Below are positions 27,963 to 37,664 of a DNA stretch of 64,000 nt, piece after piece. The stretch lies in contig NZ_JADEWO010000001.1 of the NCBI RefSeq assembly GCF_015207605.1, forward strand, positions 186,001 through 250,000, given 5' to 3'. How positions within the stretch are numbered: position 1 is the stretch's first letter; each line of letters starts with the position of its first letter. The stretch comes from Oculatella sp. LEGE 06141. Lineage in GTDB: Bacteria > Cyanobacteriota > Cyanobacteriia > Elainellales > Elainellaceae. The position numbers and the translations under genes were made by a program. Under the pieces are notes generated by a model that was not told the DNA's origin, did no database searches, and was given only the letters and a program-made list of their open reading frames with translations.

Positions 27963-29225
27963 TTGTCTCGTCGCTACCTCTTCACTTCTGAATCTGTTAC
28001 TGAGGGTCACCCTGACAAAATTTGTGACCAAATCTCAGACACTATTCTTGATACGCTTCTAAGCCTTGACCCCAAAAGCCGCGTTGCGGCTGAAGTGGTG
28101 GTCAACACTGGCTTGGTTCTAATCACTGGGGAAATTTCCTCCAAAGCCCACGTTAACTACGTGGAGTTAGCGCGGAAAAAAATTGCGGAGATCGGATACA
28201 CCGACGCGACCAACGGATTCTCTGCTTCTAGCTGTGCGGTTCTCGTTGCACTAGACGAGCAATCCCCCGATATCGCTCAAGGGGTAGATCAGGCTCATGA
28301 GACGCGTGAGCAAACCAGTGAAGAAGAACTGGATGCGATCGGTGCAGGTGACCAGGGTTTGATGTTTGGGTTTGCCTGTGACGAAACTCCAGAATTGATG
28401 CCGCTGCCCATTTCACTGGCGCACCGCATTTCGCGCAAGTTGGCTGCCGTTCGTAAGACAGGCCAACTTCCCTATCTTCGTCCAGATGGGAAGACTCAGG
28501 TAACGGTGATTTATGAAGACGGCAGGCCAATCGGCATCGATACCATTTTGGTTTCGACCCAGCACACGCCAACCATAGACGACATCACCGAACAAGCTGC
28601 GGTACAAGCCAAGATTAAAGAAGACTTGTGGGCGCTTGTCGTTCAACCCATCTTTTCAGATATCTCCGTGCAGCCGGATGAACGCACCCGATTTCTGGTG
28701 AACCCCACAGGTAAGTTTGTCATTGGTGGTCCGCAGGGTGACTCTGGCTTAACTGGACGCAAAATTATTGTTGATACCTATGGCGGATATTCTCGCCACG
28801 GTGGCGGTGCTTTTTCTGGTAAAGATCCAACCAAAGTCGATCGCAGTGCGGCCTATGCTTGCCGATATGTTGCTAAGAATATAGTGGCAGCAGGGTTGGC
28901 AGAAAAGTGTGAAGTTCAACTCAGCTATGCCATCGGCGTGGCTCGCCCAGTGTCTATCATGGTAGAAACGTTCGGTACAGGTAAGATTGACGACGATCGC
29001 CTGCTCGATCTGGTGAAGCAGCACTTTGAGCTACGTCCTGCGGGAATCATTCGGATGTTTGGCCTATGTAACCTTCCCGGTGAGCGAGACGGACGGTTCT
29101 ATCAAGAGGTGGCAGCCTATGGACACTTTGGTCGTACCGATCTGGAGCTTCCCTGGGAGCAGACCGATAAGGCCGACGTGTTAAAAGAAGCCGCAAGTCA
29201 GCTCCTTTCAGGAGTAACCGTGTAG
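27963..29225 (+). CDS. metK: S-adenosylmethionine synthetase
   Basis: A 420-residue enzyme making SAM from methionine and ATP. Conserved motifs are [20 protein letters not shown] at the N-terminus, [18 protein letters not shown], the P-loop-like [19 protein letters not shown], and [17 protein letters not shown] near the end. Length is usual for cyanobacteria. The start is TTG 27963, with GAGAGG upstream. It has a hairpin in its leader and a perfect terminator downstream, so it is monocistronic. Confidence 0.96.
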   Translation: MSRRYLFTSESVTEGHPDKICDQISDTILDTLLSLDPKSRVAAEVVVNTGLVLITGEISSKAHVNYVELARKKIAEIGYTDATNGFSASSCAVLVALDEQSPDIAQGVDQAHETREQTSEEELDAIGAGDQGLMFGFACDETPELMPLPISLAHRISRKLAAVRKTGQLPYLRPDGKTQVTVIYEDGRPIGIDTILVSTQHTPTIDDITEQAAVQAKIKEDLWALVVQPIFSDISVQPDERTRFLVNPTGKFVIGGPQGDSGLTGRKIIVDTYGGYSRHGGGAFSGKDPTKVDRSAAYACRYVAKNIVAAGLAEKCEVQLSYAIGVARPVSIMVETFGTGKIDDDRLLDLVKQHFELRPAGIIRMFGLCNLPGERDGRFYQEVAAYGHFGRTDLELPWEQTDKADVLKEAASQLLSGVTV

Positions 29226-29270
29226 AAAGCTATCTGGCTCGACAGACACACCAGAGGCCGTCGTTCAGAA

Positions 29271-29306
29271 AAGAACAGGGCAGTGGTTTCACTGCCCTGT
29301 TCTTGT
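29271..29306 (+). terminator. Terminator of metK
   Basis: Perfect 15-bp stem AAGAACAGGGCAGTG and complement around GTTT, 46 bases after the metK stop. The convergent small membrane gene begins its 3' end 46 bases later. Confidence 0.85.
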
Positions 29307-29351
29307 GTGTCCATTCATTGTGGCAGGGAAGCTGTACAGCGCATAGCGAAC

Positions 29352-29549
29352 TCATGGCAGCGATCGCGTATAGCGCCATGCTCGCCAACCCAGAATCACT
29401 GCCATGATCAGACTGGGCGACAATACAGCAATCAAAGCATTCGCTGACGTTGCCGGAATGGCCAAACCAGGAGCGACATACTTAATTACCGCAGAAATGA
29501 TGGCAGAGGCAAACAGCACCTTCAACACGAAACCAGCCTTGTTGTTCAT
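29352..29549 (-). CDS. Small two-helix membrane protein, conserved in cyanobacteria
   Basis: A 65-residue protein from the ATG at 29549 (MNNKAGFVLKVLF). Two hydrophobic segments (VLFASAIISAVIKYVAPGL and ALIAVLSPSLIMAVILGW) are joined by a short polar turn. The upstream part of the frame, rich in Cys and charged residues, is not protein-like. I recognise the general type from other cyanobacteria but know no function. Confidence 0.7.
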   Translation of the reverse strand: MNNKAGFVLKVLFASAIISAVIKYVAPGLAIPATSANALIAVLSPSLIMAVILGWRAWRYTRSLP

Positions 29550-29888
29550 AAAATGCGTCCATTGAACCTTGGTAACTCCCCTAACAGATATTTCAATCCA
29601 GACAGGATCGGTGTATTCATTGCAACTCTGGATGGTGCAACAGCATTTCATTCGGAACAGTGGATCTCTGCTGTTCTCTTGCCGCTACCCCGATCGATAT
29701 TACAAGCCCTGGAGCCTTAAGGTGCAGGTTTTCTGCCCAATTCAGACCACCCGTCAGACTATAGGTACGTCATTCCTCTAACAATAAGGAGACTGATCGG
29801 CCTGCGCTGTATGGGTCTCTGCCACCGCCGATCCCCTCCGGATCGCGTTAGTATGTTAGAAATAGTGCCAACTCTCTAGGCGTACACT
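29550..29888 (+). promoter_or_regulatory. Intergenic region upstream of clpR
   Basis: No supported gene. Near the right end GATCGGC (29795-29801) can pair with GCCGATC (29827-29833), and an overlapping GATCC/GGATC hairpin (29830-29844) can form instead. The clpR promoter should be here. Confidence 0.4.
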
Positions 29889-30575
29889 ATGAGTTCACCT
29901 ATCAAGGCCGTTCAATCTCAATATTACGGAGACGCATACTATCGCACCCCTCCACCCGATCTACCTTCTTTGCTACTCAAAGAGCGGATTGTGTATTTGG
30001 GGATGCCACTGTTTTCCTCCGACGACATTAAGCGCCAAGTTGGAATTGATGTAACAGAGCTGATCATTGCTCAACTGCTCTATCTACAGTTTGACGATCC
30101 AGAGAAGCCGATTTACTTCTACATCAACTCTACAGGCACTTCCTGGTATAGCGGAGATGCAGTTGGTTATGAAACCGAAGCATTTGCCATCTGCGATACC
30201 CTCAGCTATATCAAACCCCCTGTCCACACCATCTGTATTGGTCAGGCAATGGGAACTGCTGCCATGATTTTGTCAGCCGGGAGCAAAGGCTACAGAGCCA
30301 GTCTGCCACATGCGACCATTGTTCTCAATCAACCCCGAACGGGTACCCAAGGCCAAGCTACGGATATTCAAATTCGCGCTAAAGAGGTTTTAGCAAACAA
30401 GACTGCCACGCTGGACATTCTCTCTCAAAATACGGGTCAAACGCCCGAAAAGCTGGCAAAAGACACCGATCGGACGTTTTATCTAACACCGCAAGAAGCC
30501 AAAGAATATGGCTTAATCGATCGGGTTTTGGAAAGTGCTAAAGACTTGCCAACTCCTGTTCCTGCTTTAACCTAA
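29889..30575 (+). CDS. clpR: ClpR, catalytically inactive ClpP paralogue
   Basis: A 228-residue ClpP-fold subunit. Alignment with ClpP3 just downstream shows all three triad positions replaced: the Ser motif GLAASMGA is GQAMGTAA (Gly122), the His motif MIHQP is VLNQP (Asn147), and the Asp in DTDRDYF is DTDRTFY (Thr196). ClpR forms a mixed heptameric ring with ClpP3 in the essential cyanobacterial Clp protease, working with the ClpC chaperone. clpP3 follows after 95 bases, so they form the usual operon. Confidence 0.94.
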   Translation: MSSPIKAVQSQYYGDAYYRTPPPDLPSLLLKERIVYLGMPLFSSDDIKRQVGIDVTELIIAQLLYLQFDDPEKPIYFYINSTGTSWYSGDAVGYETEAFAICDTLSYIKPPVHTICIGQAMGTAAMILSAGSKGYRASLPHATIVLNQPRTGTQGQATDIQIRAKEVLANKTATLDILSQNTGQTPEKLAKDTDRTFYLTPQEAKEYGLIDRVLESAKDLPTPVPALT

Positions 30576-30670
30576 GACATTCTGCGTTAACCCACGGCAT
30601 CCAATGTCTCTAGAGGGTTCTCGTTTAACCTCTATTTTCTCTCTGTCCCCATTTTCAACCCCAACGCCTT

Positions 30671-31261
30671 ATGCCTATTGGTGTTCCTAGTGTTCCATAC
30701 CGCCTTCCCGGTAGCCCTTACGAGCGGTGGATCGACATCTACACTCGCCTGAACCAAGAGCGCATTATTTTTCTTGGGCAGGAAGTCACTGACTCGTTGG
30801 CAAACTCGATCATCGCTGCCATGCTATACCTGGATTCCGATGATCCGAGCAAGCCAATCTACCTTTATATCAACTCGCCCGGTGGCTCTGTTACGGCTGG
30901 CATGGCTATTTACGATACCATGCAACACATCAAGTCAGATGTAGTAACCATTTGTGTCGGGTTGGCCGCATCCATGGGTGCTTTCCTGCTTGCGGCGGGT
31001 AGCCCTGGAAAGCGCTCCGCGTTACCTCACTCTCGGATTATGATCCACCAACCTTTAGGTGGAACTGGCCGCAGACAAGCTACCGATATTGAGATTGAAG
31101 CCAAACAAATTTTGCGAGTGCGGCGCGAACTCAATGAGCTGCTGGCTCATCATTCGGGCAAGACTGTCGAACAGATCGACAAGGATACCGATCGCGACTA
31201 CTTTATGTCTGCGGAAGAAGCAAAAGAGTACGGACTCATTGACCGTGTCATCACCGATTAA
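30671..31261 (+). CDS. clpP3: ClpP3, ATP-dependent protease catalytic subunit
   Basis: A 196-residue serine protease subunit with intact triad: Ser101 ([10 protein letters not shown]), His126 (IMIHQPLGG) and Asp176 (DTDRDYFM). The pairing with clpR identifies it as ClpP3 rather than ClpP1 or ClpP2. A Rho-independent terminator follows. Confidence 0.95.
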   Translation: MPIGVPSVPYRLPGSPYERWIDIYTRLNQERIIFLGQEVTDSLANSIIAAMLYLDSDDPSKPIYLYINSPGGSVTAGMAIYDTMQHIKSDVVTICVGLAASMGAFLLAAGSPGKRSALPHSRIMIHQPLGGTGRRQATDIEIEAKQILRVRRELNELLAHHSGKTVEQIDKDTDRDYFMSAEEAKEYGLIDRVITD

Positions 31262-31405
31262 GCGGTGTAGTGCTCTTCAAGACAAATTTAGCCCCAGGGA
31301 TGTAGCGAATTGCTCGGTAGAATAGCGCATAGCAAGGGTATGCTCGTAACAACATTCTGCTGATCGATTTGCTATCCCGTTGTTTGCTAGATTAAATTTG
31401 CTACT

Positions 31406-31437
31406 GGCAGAATTACCAAAAATTCTGCCGTTTTTTT
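31406..31437 (+). terminator. Terminator of the clpR-clpP3 operon
   Basis: The stem GGCAGAAT/ATTCTGCC with an 8-base loop is followed by a run of seven T. It ends only 7 bases before the ATG of the J-domain gene, so that gene's leader may start inside or just after it. Confidence 0.85.
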
Positions 31438-31443
31438 GTATCA

Positions 31444-32097
31444 ATGCATCTCGCAGACTGCTACCGATTACTAGGATTGAGAACTGGCGCGTCTTACGAA
31501 GAGATTAAAGCGTCGTATCGCCGTTTGGCTCGGCAGTACCATCCTGATGTCAATCCAGAGTATCCAGAGCAGTCTAAAGAAAAGTTTATTCAACTGACTG
31601 AAGCCTACAAACTGCTAATTAGCGTTGTCCATCCCTCGGAGAGCAGAGAGTCTACCGAAGGTTCGAGTTCAACCTCTCAAGCGGCACAAGATCCCCCTTC
31701 AGCGTCGCCATCTGCACCCGTTGTTGAGCCACCCACTCGTGTTACGGTGACGCGAAAGCCACCGCCTGTCCAACGAAACCCTAACCTCTCTGAAACCGAG
31801 CAACGGTTGAAGGAGACTGCCTACAAACAATTGCAACAGCTATTAAGGGAACAGCGATTTCCACGAGCCATTGCCCTGGTAGAAGGACTGGCTCAACGCT
31901 TGCCCAACGATGTGGAAGTGCGTCAGTGGCAAGCCATCACTTACCAACGCTGGGGTCGCCACTTAATCAGCCAGCAACAGGCCGATAAGGCGCGAATCTA
32001 TCTAAAGAAAGCGCTCCGCACCGATCCACACAACAAATCGCTATGGTACGAGGTCGAGCGAGATTTTCGTCGCATTGAGCAAACCGAACTGCTCTAA
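31444..32097 (+). CDS. J-domain and TPR-like protein
   Basis: A 217-residue co-chaperone-like protein. The N-terminal J-domain (1-60) has the HPD motif at 33-35 (YHPDVNPEYP). A Ser/Pro/Thr-rich linker (65-110) follows, then a helical repeat region (ETAYKQLQQLL... RIYLKKALRTDP) resembling two or three TPRs. It lacks the zinc-finger and C-terminal domains of DnaJ proper. It would stimulate an Hsp70 for a specific client held by the TPR part. The ATG is directly after the clp terminator. Confidence 0.85.
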   Translation: MHLADCYRLLGLRTGASYEEIKASYRRLARQYHPDVNPEYPEQSKEKFIQLTEAYKLLISVVHPSESRESTEGSSSTSQAAQDPPSASPSAPVVEPPTRVTVTRKPPPVQRNPNLSETEQRLKETAYKQLQQLLREQRFPRAIALVEGLAQRLPNDVEVRQWQAITYQRWGRHLISQQQADKARIYLKKALRTDPHNKSLWYEVERDFRRIEQTELL

Positions 32098-32175
32098 AAA
32101 AGAATCTTGAGACTCATACCTTAACACTCTGTAGTTTTTTAAACTAAGAGGGTTCAGCAAGTTCAACGTTCGCCC

Positions 32176-32820
32176 ATGTTACTGCAACCGGATCAACGTA
32201 CCAAGCTAGATGCAACTGATGATGCCCAGTTCTACGGTGTTCCTCGATTTGTGACCCATGTCGATGAGTCATTCATTCAGCAACTTACTGACCTTTATCA
32301 GGAGCGTCTTCAGCCTCACACCCGCATTTTCGACATGATGAGCAGTTGGGTGTCTCATTTGCCGCCCGACCTGAAATTTGAGCATGTTGAAGGACATGGC
32401 ATGAATGAAGCAGAGCTGGCTAAAAACCCACAGCTCGATCATTACTTTGTACAGGATCTCAACCAAAATCAGCGCTTTCCGTTGCCCGATGAGTCGTTTG
32501 ATGCCGTTCTGAACACCGTTTCAGTCCAGTATCTTCAGCAACCAGAAGCTATATTCGCTGAGATTTACCGCATCCTCAAGCCAGGGGGAATCGCCATTAT
32601 CAGCTTTTCCAACCGCATGTTTTACCAGAAAGCAATCCAGGCTTGGCGAGACGGCTCAGAGGGCGATCGCATAGAACTAGTAAAAGGCTATTTCAAGTCC
32701 ACAGCAGGCTTTAGCGAGCCAGAAGCGATCGCCCGACAGAGTAAGGTTCCCAGCTTTTTGCAAATGATAGGAATGGCTGGTGCCGACCCGTTTTATGCTG
32801 TGATTGCTCAAAAGGGGTAA
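32176..32820 (+). CDS. SAM-dependent methyltransferase (type 11-like)
   Basis: A 214-residue class I methyltransferase. The usual GxGxG motif is weak (FDMMSSWVSHLP with VEGHGMN), but the later motifs are clear: FPLPDESFDAVLNTVSVQYL and IYRILKPGGIAIISFSNRMF. It resembles a cyanobacterial and plant family of small methyltransferases whose substrate is unknown. It follows the J-domain gene after 78 bases on the same strand. Confidence 0.75.
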   Translation: MLLQPDQRTKLDATDDAQFYGVPRFVTHVDESFIQQLTDLYQERLQPHTRIFDMMSSWVSHLPPDLKFEHVEGHGMNEAELAKNPQLDHYFVQDLNQNQRFPLPDESFDAVLNTVSVQYLQQPEAIFAEIYRILKPGGIAIISFSNRMFYQKAIQAWRDGSEGDRIELVKGYFKSTAGFSEPEAIARQSKVPSFLQMIGMAGADPFYAVIAQKG

Positions 32821-32870
32821 GCCAGAAGCTGAATTATTTTTGAACGCGCAAGGCAGCACGCGGCGATCGC

Positions 32871-33785
32871 TTAAGTCCTGTTCTGTTCTGTTCTGTCCAG
32901 TTCTGCCAGGATTTTGATTGACTCGGCACACAGTTCAGTATGGCAGGCTCCATTGCTTGCAATCAAACATCCCCACTGGTTCACGTCTCCCTGGTTATAC
33001 TTCAGTGGCTCTCCATTGACCTGAGTGAACGAACCGCCTGCTTCAGTCAGAATCAGTTCTGGTGCTGCCATGTCCCAATCTTTAGGAGCCGACTTTCCAG
33101 ATAAAGAGATGTAGATATCGGCTCGCTGATCGACGATCGCCGCAACCTTTCCACCGACACTACCCACCGCCAGTTGGTTTTGGCAGGGAAGCTTCTGAAG
33201 CAAGTGATTGAAGCGCCCGTCTCGGTGTGTGCGGCTAACGACGACCGTTAAATCTTCGAGACGATTGCGGTTCGACACCTGGATGGGCTGACTGTTGCCG
33301 TCGCGGGTTTCGACAAACGCACCTCCGCCCAACGTCGCATAGTAAAGCTTCTCCAGCTCCGGGCAAGCTACTACCGTTAGGACAGGACGACCGTAACGAG
33401 TCAGCGCTAGATGAAACGCGTATTCTCCAGTCTTGTCAATGAAATCGCGAGTCCCATCCAGGGGATCAATAATCCAAACCCATTCTTGAGGCAGCGACTC
33501 AGGTGCGGCTTTCGCTTTGTAAGTTTCTTCACTGAGATAGCCAAACTCTTCTGTACCGAGAGCTGCATTGAGTTTATCCAAAACGTAGCGGTTAACCGCC
33601 AGGTCAGCGGCTGTCACTGGCCCATCTTTTTTGTCTTGGATCTGTAGCGGTCGGTTAGTGCCATCTTCATCAGGTTCCCCTCGATAGAAAGCGCGTAAAA
33701 TATCCGCCGATCCCCATCCTAAGGAACGGGCGATCGCCAGAATGTCTTTGACCGAATGTCCAGCGATCGATTGCAAAGTTTCCAC
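32871..33785 (-). CDS. Inositol monophosphatase/CysQ-family phosphatase
   Basis: A Mg2+/Li+-sensitive sugar-phosphatase family protein, probably a 3'(2'),5'-bisphosphate nucleotidase. Metal-site motifs are LSEET, the WIIDPLDGTRDFIDKTGEYAFHLAL core, and the C-terminal WDMAAPELILTEAGG. The frame is open from ATG 33926, but that first part is a membrane-like stretch absent from the family, and GTG 33785 with a GAGGGG site gives about 304 residues, so it is preferred. The C-terminal residues ELDRTEQNRT are encoded by a TTCTG pentamer repeat. Confidence 0.85.
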   Translation of the reverse strand: METLQSIAGHSVKDILAIARSLGWGSADILRAFYRGEPDEDGTNRPLQIQDKKDGPVTAADLAVNRYVLDKLNAALGTEEFGYLSEETYKAKAAPESLPQEWVWIIDPLDGTRDFIDKTGEYAFHLALTRYGRPVLTVVACPELEKLYYATLGGGAFVETRDGNSQPIQVSNRNRLEDLTVVVSRTHRDGRFNHLLQKLPCQNQLAVGSVGGKVAAIVDQRADIYISLSGKSAPKDWDMAAPELILTEAGGSFTQVNGEPLKYNQGDVNQWGCLIASNGACHTELCAESIKILAELDRTEQNRT

Positions 33786-33965
33786 TCTAGATCCCCTCAG
33801 CGTTGAGTCGAGATGTACTATCCCGTAGTTATTCCAGCCCATTATAGAAGCGAGGAGACCCACCATTAGAAAAGTTATGAGCCACTGCTGTTTTGCATAG
33901 GGCAAATTCATACCGTGATTCAGCAATGCCCACCGTTTTACGGTATAGAGAGCTTGACCGTGGCG

Positions 33966-34916
33966 CTATGATTCTATGCCCTGCTGTCTTGATGCATCCA
34001 TCCATTGGCGAGTGCCAAAGGACTGGCACGCCCTGGCTGCCACTGCCGCCGCTTGTGCTAGAGCTTCTGCAAAGGAGGTTTGAATAATATAGTGACAAAA
34101 CGCACCATGAAAAATGTCACCCGCTCCCAGTGTGTCTACCACGCTGGCTTGAGGGATAGGAATGGTGCCTGTGCGCCCCTCTGAGCTAAATTGAATCGCT
34201 TCTCCACCCCGCGTCACCGCCATGTGAGGGATGCCAAGATGAGTTAAGTACGCAAAAACATCGGCAGTTGTTTGACAACCCGGCGGGTAGAAATTAGCTG
34301 AAGCAATGACGAAGTTAGCTTGACACAACACTTGCTCAAATCCGGCCTTCCAACTGCCCGCATCGATGACGACCGGGATGTGGTAAGCGTTAGCACGGCC
34401 AGCGATCGCTCGCCCAACCGCCATTTGATGTCCATCAACCAAGACAACATCAACACCGGCTAATGTATCAACCGGAATGCGATCGCCTAAAGCCTGGGCG
34501 ATCGCCTCGCTAGAGACCTGTGACTTTGTGGCGTTGAGCGATACAACCGCCCGTTCACCCGTCGATTGCGTCACGATAATCGATGAGATAGGGAGAGACT
34601 GCATGCGGTTGGGATCTAAATCAGCCACTGCAACCCCGCGTTGACGCACATCGGTTAACACTAGCTGAGTCATGGGATGAACTCCAACGGCGCTTAGCAG
34701 CGTTGCCCGGTTGCCCAAATACCGAAACGTCACAGCGGCGTTGGTAGCTGGCCCTCCAGCAGCCATAGTGCAGTCTAGAGCAACAATCTTTTGGTTCCTA
34801 TCGGGTGGCGCGACCGTCAGGTAGCTGATGTCGAGGGTGGTTAACCCTACGAACAGCCCGTGTTTTGGTGCATTCAATCGACTAACAGGCACCTCGCCTG
34901 TGCAACACAACCCCAA
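33966..34916 (-). CDS. PfkB-family carbohydrate kinase
   Basis: A ribokinase-like sugar kinase of up to 316 residues. The N-terminal glycine-rich signature AAGGPATNAAVTFRYLG and the C-terminal signature DTLGAGDIFHGAF (catalytic Asp and anion hole) are present. The frame opens at TTG 34916, overlapping the upstream sugar-transferase gene by 35 bases; GTG 34892 or TTG 34877 are alternative starts. The sugar substrate is unknown. Overlap with a glycosyltransferase gene suggests cotranscription. Confidence 0.85.
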   Translation of the reverse strand: MGLCCTGEVPVSRLNAPKHGLFVGLTTLDISYLTVAPPDRNQKIVALDCTMAAGGPATNAAVTFRYLGNRATLLSAVGVHPMTQLVLTDVRQRGVAVADLDPNRMQSLPISSIIVTQSTGERAVVSLNATKSQVSSEAIAQALGDRIPVDTLAGVDVVLVDGHQMAVGRAIAGRANAYHIPVVIDAGSWKAGFEQVLCQANFVIASANFYPPGCQTTADVFAYLTHLGIPHMAVTRGGEAIQFSSEGRTGTIPIPQASVVDTLGAGDIFHGAFCHYIIQTSFAEALAQAAAVAARACQSFGTRQWMDASRQQGIES

Positions 34917-35577
34917 TCGTTTTCCAAATCAGATGCAAATCATAGGCAACTGACCACCGACGATGATACCGCAAGTCGAGATTGATCACCGTTTCAAAAT
35001 TCAAAATGCAAGAACGCCCGTTGACTTGCCACTCACCTGTGATTCCAGGTTTGACGTGGAGACGCTTGCGATGACGGTCATTGTAGTGGCTTACCTCATC
35101 CACAGTGGGCGGACGGAATCCTACCAGGCTCATTTCTCCTCGTAACACATTCCAGAATTGAGGCAGTTCATCCAGACTGGTGCGACGCAAAAACTGCCCG
35201 ACCCGTGTCATTCGAGGGTCGTTGTCATTCTTAAAAATGTGGCCTTTAGCCTGATTTGGAATTTGCTGTTTCAGTTGTTCAGCATTGGGTACCATCGAGC
35301 GAAATTTCCACATCCGAAAACGGTGTCCCTGGTATCCGCAGCGAATTTGGCTATACAAGATAGGGCCAGGGCTATCTAGACAGATGGCGATCGCAATCGG
35401 TATGAACAATGCGGCTGTCAGCAACAAGCCAATTACAGCACCCGCTATATCAATACATCGCTTCGTTTTGCTGGTCACTGAAGGATGAACGCTGGATACA
35501 GTGAGCCGGTGATGGCGACCTGCGATGGAGACAACGTGAGAAAGCCGCTTCGGTGCAATCAGCATGGAAATACACAA
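34882..35577 (-). CDS. Undecaprenyl-phosphate sugar-1-phosphate transferase (WcaJ/ExoY type)
   Basis: A 231-residue monotopic phosphoglycosyl transferase that starts a polysaccharide on the lipid carrier. There is one membrane/re-entrant helix (IDIAGAVIGLLLTAALFIPIAIA) followed by the catalytic core with FRMWKFRSM, LRRTSLDELPQFWNVLRG, MSLVGFRPP and VKPGITGEWQVNGR. This is the short form lacking the extra N-terminal helices of WcaJ. It probably serves exopolysaccharide synthesis. No other polysaccharide genes are adjacent except the overlapping PfkB kinase gene. Confidence 0.88.
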   Translation of the reverse strand: MCISMLIAPKRLSHVVSIAGRHHRLTVSSVHPSVTSKTKRCIDIAGAVIGLLLTAALFIPIAIAICLDSPGPILYSQIRCGYQGHRFRMWKFRSMVPNAEQLKQQIPNQAKGHIFKNDNDPRMTRVGQFLRRTSLDELPQFWNVLRGEMSLVGFRPPTVDEVSHYNDRHRKRLHVKPGITGEWQVNGRSCILNFETVINLDLRYHRRWSVAYDLHLIWKTIGVVLHRRGAC

Positions 35578-35790
35578 GAATCATCTGTAAGCTCTATAGC
35601 GAGAATAGACGAACTGCTCAGAGAAGTTAACGCCTAAAAACAAGCTTTGTAGAAGCTTTAACAATCCCATCTGCACCAAACGACTCGTCCGTGTTTTCAC
35701 TGAGTTAACCCACATACAGAGACAATGGGCACATTCAGAGATGCTGTTCTCATCCCACGCCCCTGGGTCTGAATAAGTTAGGATGCCTAC

Positions 35791-36660
35791 ATGTCTACTA
35801 GTGCAGGAACGCTTTACGTCGTTGCAACTCCGATTGGCAACCTGGAGGATATAACCTTCCGGGCGGTGCGTGTTTTGCAATCAGTGGATGTCATTGCCGC
35901 AGAAGATACTCGCCACACAGGTAAACTCCTCCAACATTTCCAAATTGCGACCCATCAGGTGAGCTACCATGACCACAATCGGTTCAGCCGTTTGCCGGAA
36001 CTGGTGGCTCGATTGCAGCAAGGTCAGACGATCGCGCTGGTAACAGATGCCGGGATGCCAGGAATTTCTGACCCTGGGTATGAGCTGGTCAAAGCTTGCG
36101 CCGATGAAAAGATTAGGGTTGTTCCCATTCCAGGAGCCAGTGCTGTGATCACCGCTCTGAGCGCAGCCGGATTGCCAACCGATCGCTTCGTGTTTGAGGG
36201 ATTTTTGCCCACTAAGGGGGCAGAACGCCGCGATCGCCTACAAACTCTGGAATCAGAATCACGCACGATGGTGTTCTACGAAGCGCCCCATCGGCTGCGA
36301 CAAACGTTGCAAGACCTGTCTACAACAATGGGTGCAGAACGTGCCGTTGTGTTAGCCAGAGAATTAACCAAGCTGCATGAAGAATTTTGGCGCGGGACAT
36401 TGGCAGAGGCGATCGCCTATTATGCTGAGCGCCAGCCGCAGGGCGAATTTACTGTCATAGTTGAGGGAGCCAGTTTGACCCAACCGCTGCTGTCGGAGCA
36501 GGCATTGAAGGCCGAGTTACACGAGTTACTGCGTCAGGGATTATCGCGATCGCAAGCAAGCCGTCAACTGGCGCAGCAAACCACGTTACCGCGTCGTCAA
36601 ATTTATCAGATTGCTCTGGCGATCGCTGATCCATCTGAATCGGGTGACTCGCCCTTATGA
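35791..36660 (+). CDS. rsmI: RsmI, 16S rRNA 2'-O-ribose C1402 methyltransferase
   Basis: A 289-residue tetrapyrrole-methylase-fold enzyme that methylates the ribose of C1402 in the decoding centre. Diagnostic motifs are ATPIGNLEDITFRAVRVL, IAAEDTRHTGKLL, VTDAGMPGISDPGYELV, IPGASAVITALSAAGL and FEGFLPTKGAERRDRL. The C-terminal HTH-like tail (LLRQGLSRSQASRQLAQQ) is typical. Length is normal. Confidence 0.95.
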   Translation: MSTSAGTLYVVATPIGNLEDITFRAVRVLQSVDVIAAEDTRHTGKLLQHFQIATHQVSYHDHNRFSRLPELVARLQQGQTIALVTDAGMPGISDPGYELVKACADEKIRVVPIPGASAVITALSAAGLPTDRFVFEGFLPTKGAERRDRLQTLESESRTMVFYEAPHRLRQTLQDLSTTMGAERAVVLARELTKLHEEFWRGTLAEAIAYYAERQPQGEFTVIVEGASLTQPLLSEQALKAELHELLRQGLSRSQASRQLAQQTTLPRRQIYQIALAIADPSESGDSPL

Positions 36661-36859
36661 ATGCCAGCCCCGTCACTTGGGCAACCAGACGGCTGCACGA
36701 AAAACCAATTCAGGTGTTTGGGGAGCAACAGGATATACTTATACGTCATGCCTTTACGGGGACGTTGTGCCCTGATGTAGCGGCTGTTTGAATGCTCCTC
36801 AGGTTAAGAAAGCTGACTGAGATGTGTCTAGTTTGTAGGTTTTTTTCAGAGCCAAATTC

Positions 36860-37561
36860 ATGAATTATTCTGCAAAAGCCTGTCTAAGTCTTGCCAGTAC
36901 CCTATTGTTGGCTAGTTGCGGTCAGCCGCCGCAATCGTCTACGGCAGAATCACCACTGCCTAACGCTTCGCCATCGGCCTCTGTTGTGCCTGACGCTGAT
37001 TCTAGCACACCAGTAGCTCCCGTCAGCGATGCCGATCGTACCTTGATTTCGGAACAGGGGATTGGGCCAGCACAGCTCGGTATGACTCTGGGTGCTTTGA
37101 AGCAAGCATTGGGATCAGAGGTCGAATTTAGCGCTCAGTCCCCCTTCATTGTCGATTTTGACGCGATCGCTGTTCGTCAAGATGGAGAAGTGCAGTACTA
37201 CATTCTCCACCTGGCTGGACAACCGCTTGCTGACAGTGATGTGATTCAGGGTGTATTTACGGAGAACCCCAATTTTCTCACCGCCGAGGGGGTTGGGCCA
37301 GGGACGTCGATTGCTCAAGCCGAACAAGCGTACGGTGAAGCAACCCTGGCCTATAACACCCAAAATGAATCGAGAGAATATGTCCGATTTGAGCAGCAGG
37401 CCGCCTCTAACATTTCATTTGGAACCGGCAACGGCAGTACAGAAACAGCGGGCATCTACCCATCGCCCGCTGGTGAATACAACGAGACACAGGAGTTTAG
37501 AGAAACGGCCACGATTCAGTCGGTTCTGGTGATCTGTTTAGCAGAGGGCTGTAGCGGGTAG
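36860..37561 (+). CDS. Lipoprotein with two glycine-motif repeats, unknown function
   Basis: A 233-residue protein with a lipoprotein signal (LLLASC, lipidated Cys at about 20) and a Ser/Pro-rich linker. The folded part has two similar units, each starting with a short Gly motif and a helix ending in Gly-Glu or similar: IGPAQLGMTLGALKQALG and VGPGTSIAQAEQAYGEA. The same layout appears in the partial lipoprotein at 63330-64000. It would face the periplasm or lumen. The function is unknown. Confidence 0.75.
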   Translation: MNYSAKACLSLASTLLLASCGQPPQSSTAESPLPNASPSASVVPDADSSTPVAPVSDADRTLISEQGIGPAQLGMTLGALKQALGSEVEFSAQSPFIVDFDAIAVRQDGEVQYYILHLAGQPLADSDVIQGVFTENPNFLTAEGVGPGTSIAQAEQAYGEATLAYNTQNESREYVRFEQQAASNISFGTGNGSTETAGIYPSPAGEYNETQEFRETATIQSVLVICLAEGCSG

Positions 37562-37573
37562 CGAAAGATAAGA

Positions 37574-37615
37574 TGTAGGGGTAGCGATAGAAGCGGAGCC
37601 GCATCTACTCCTACA
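37574..37615. repeat. Imperfect inverted repeat
   Basis: TGTAGGGGTAG and CTACTCCTACA form an 11-bp stem with one mismatch, 12 bases after the lipoprotein gene. It could be a terminator or the remains of a MITE of the GTAGGGGCG type common in cyanobacteria. Confidence 0.55.
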
Positions 37616-37664
37616 TACGCTCGTCGGGATCGTTCTACATCAGGTCTTTTGTCTTTAAACCGGA

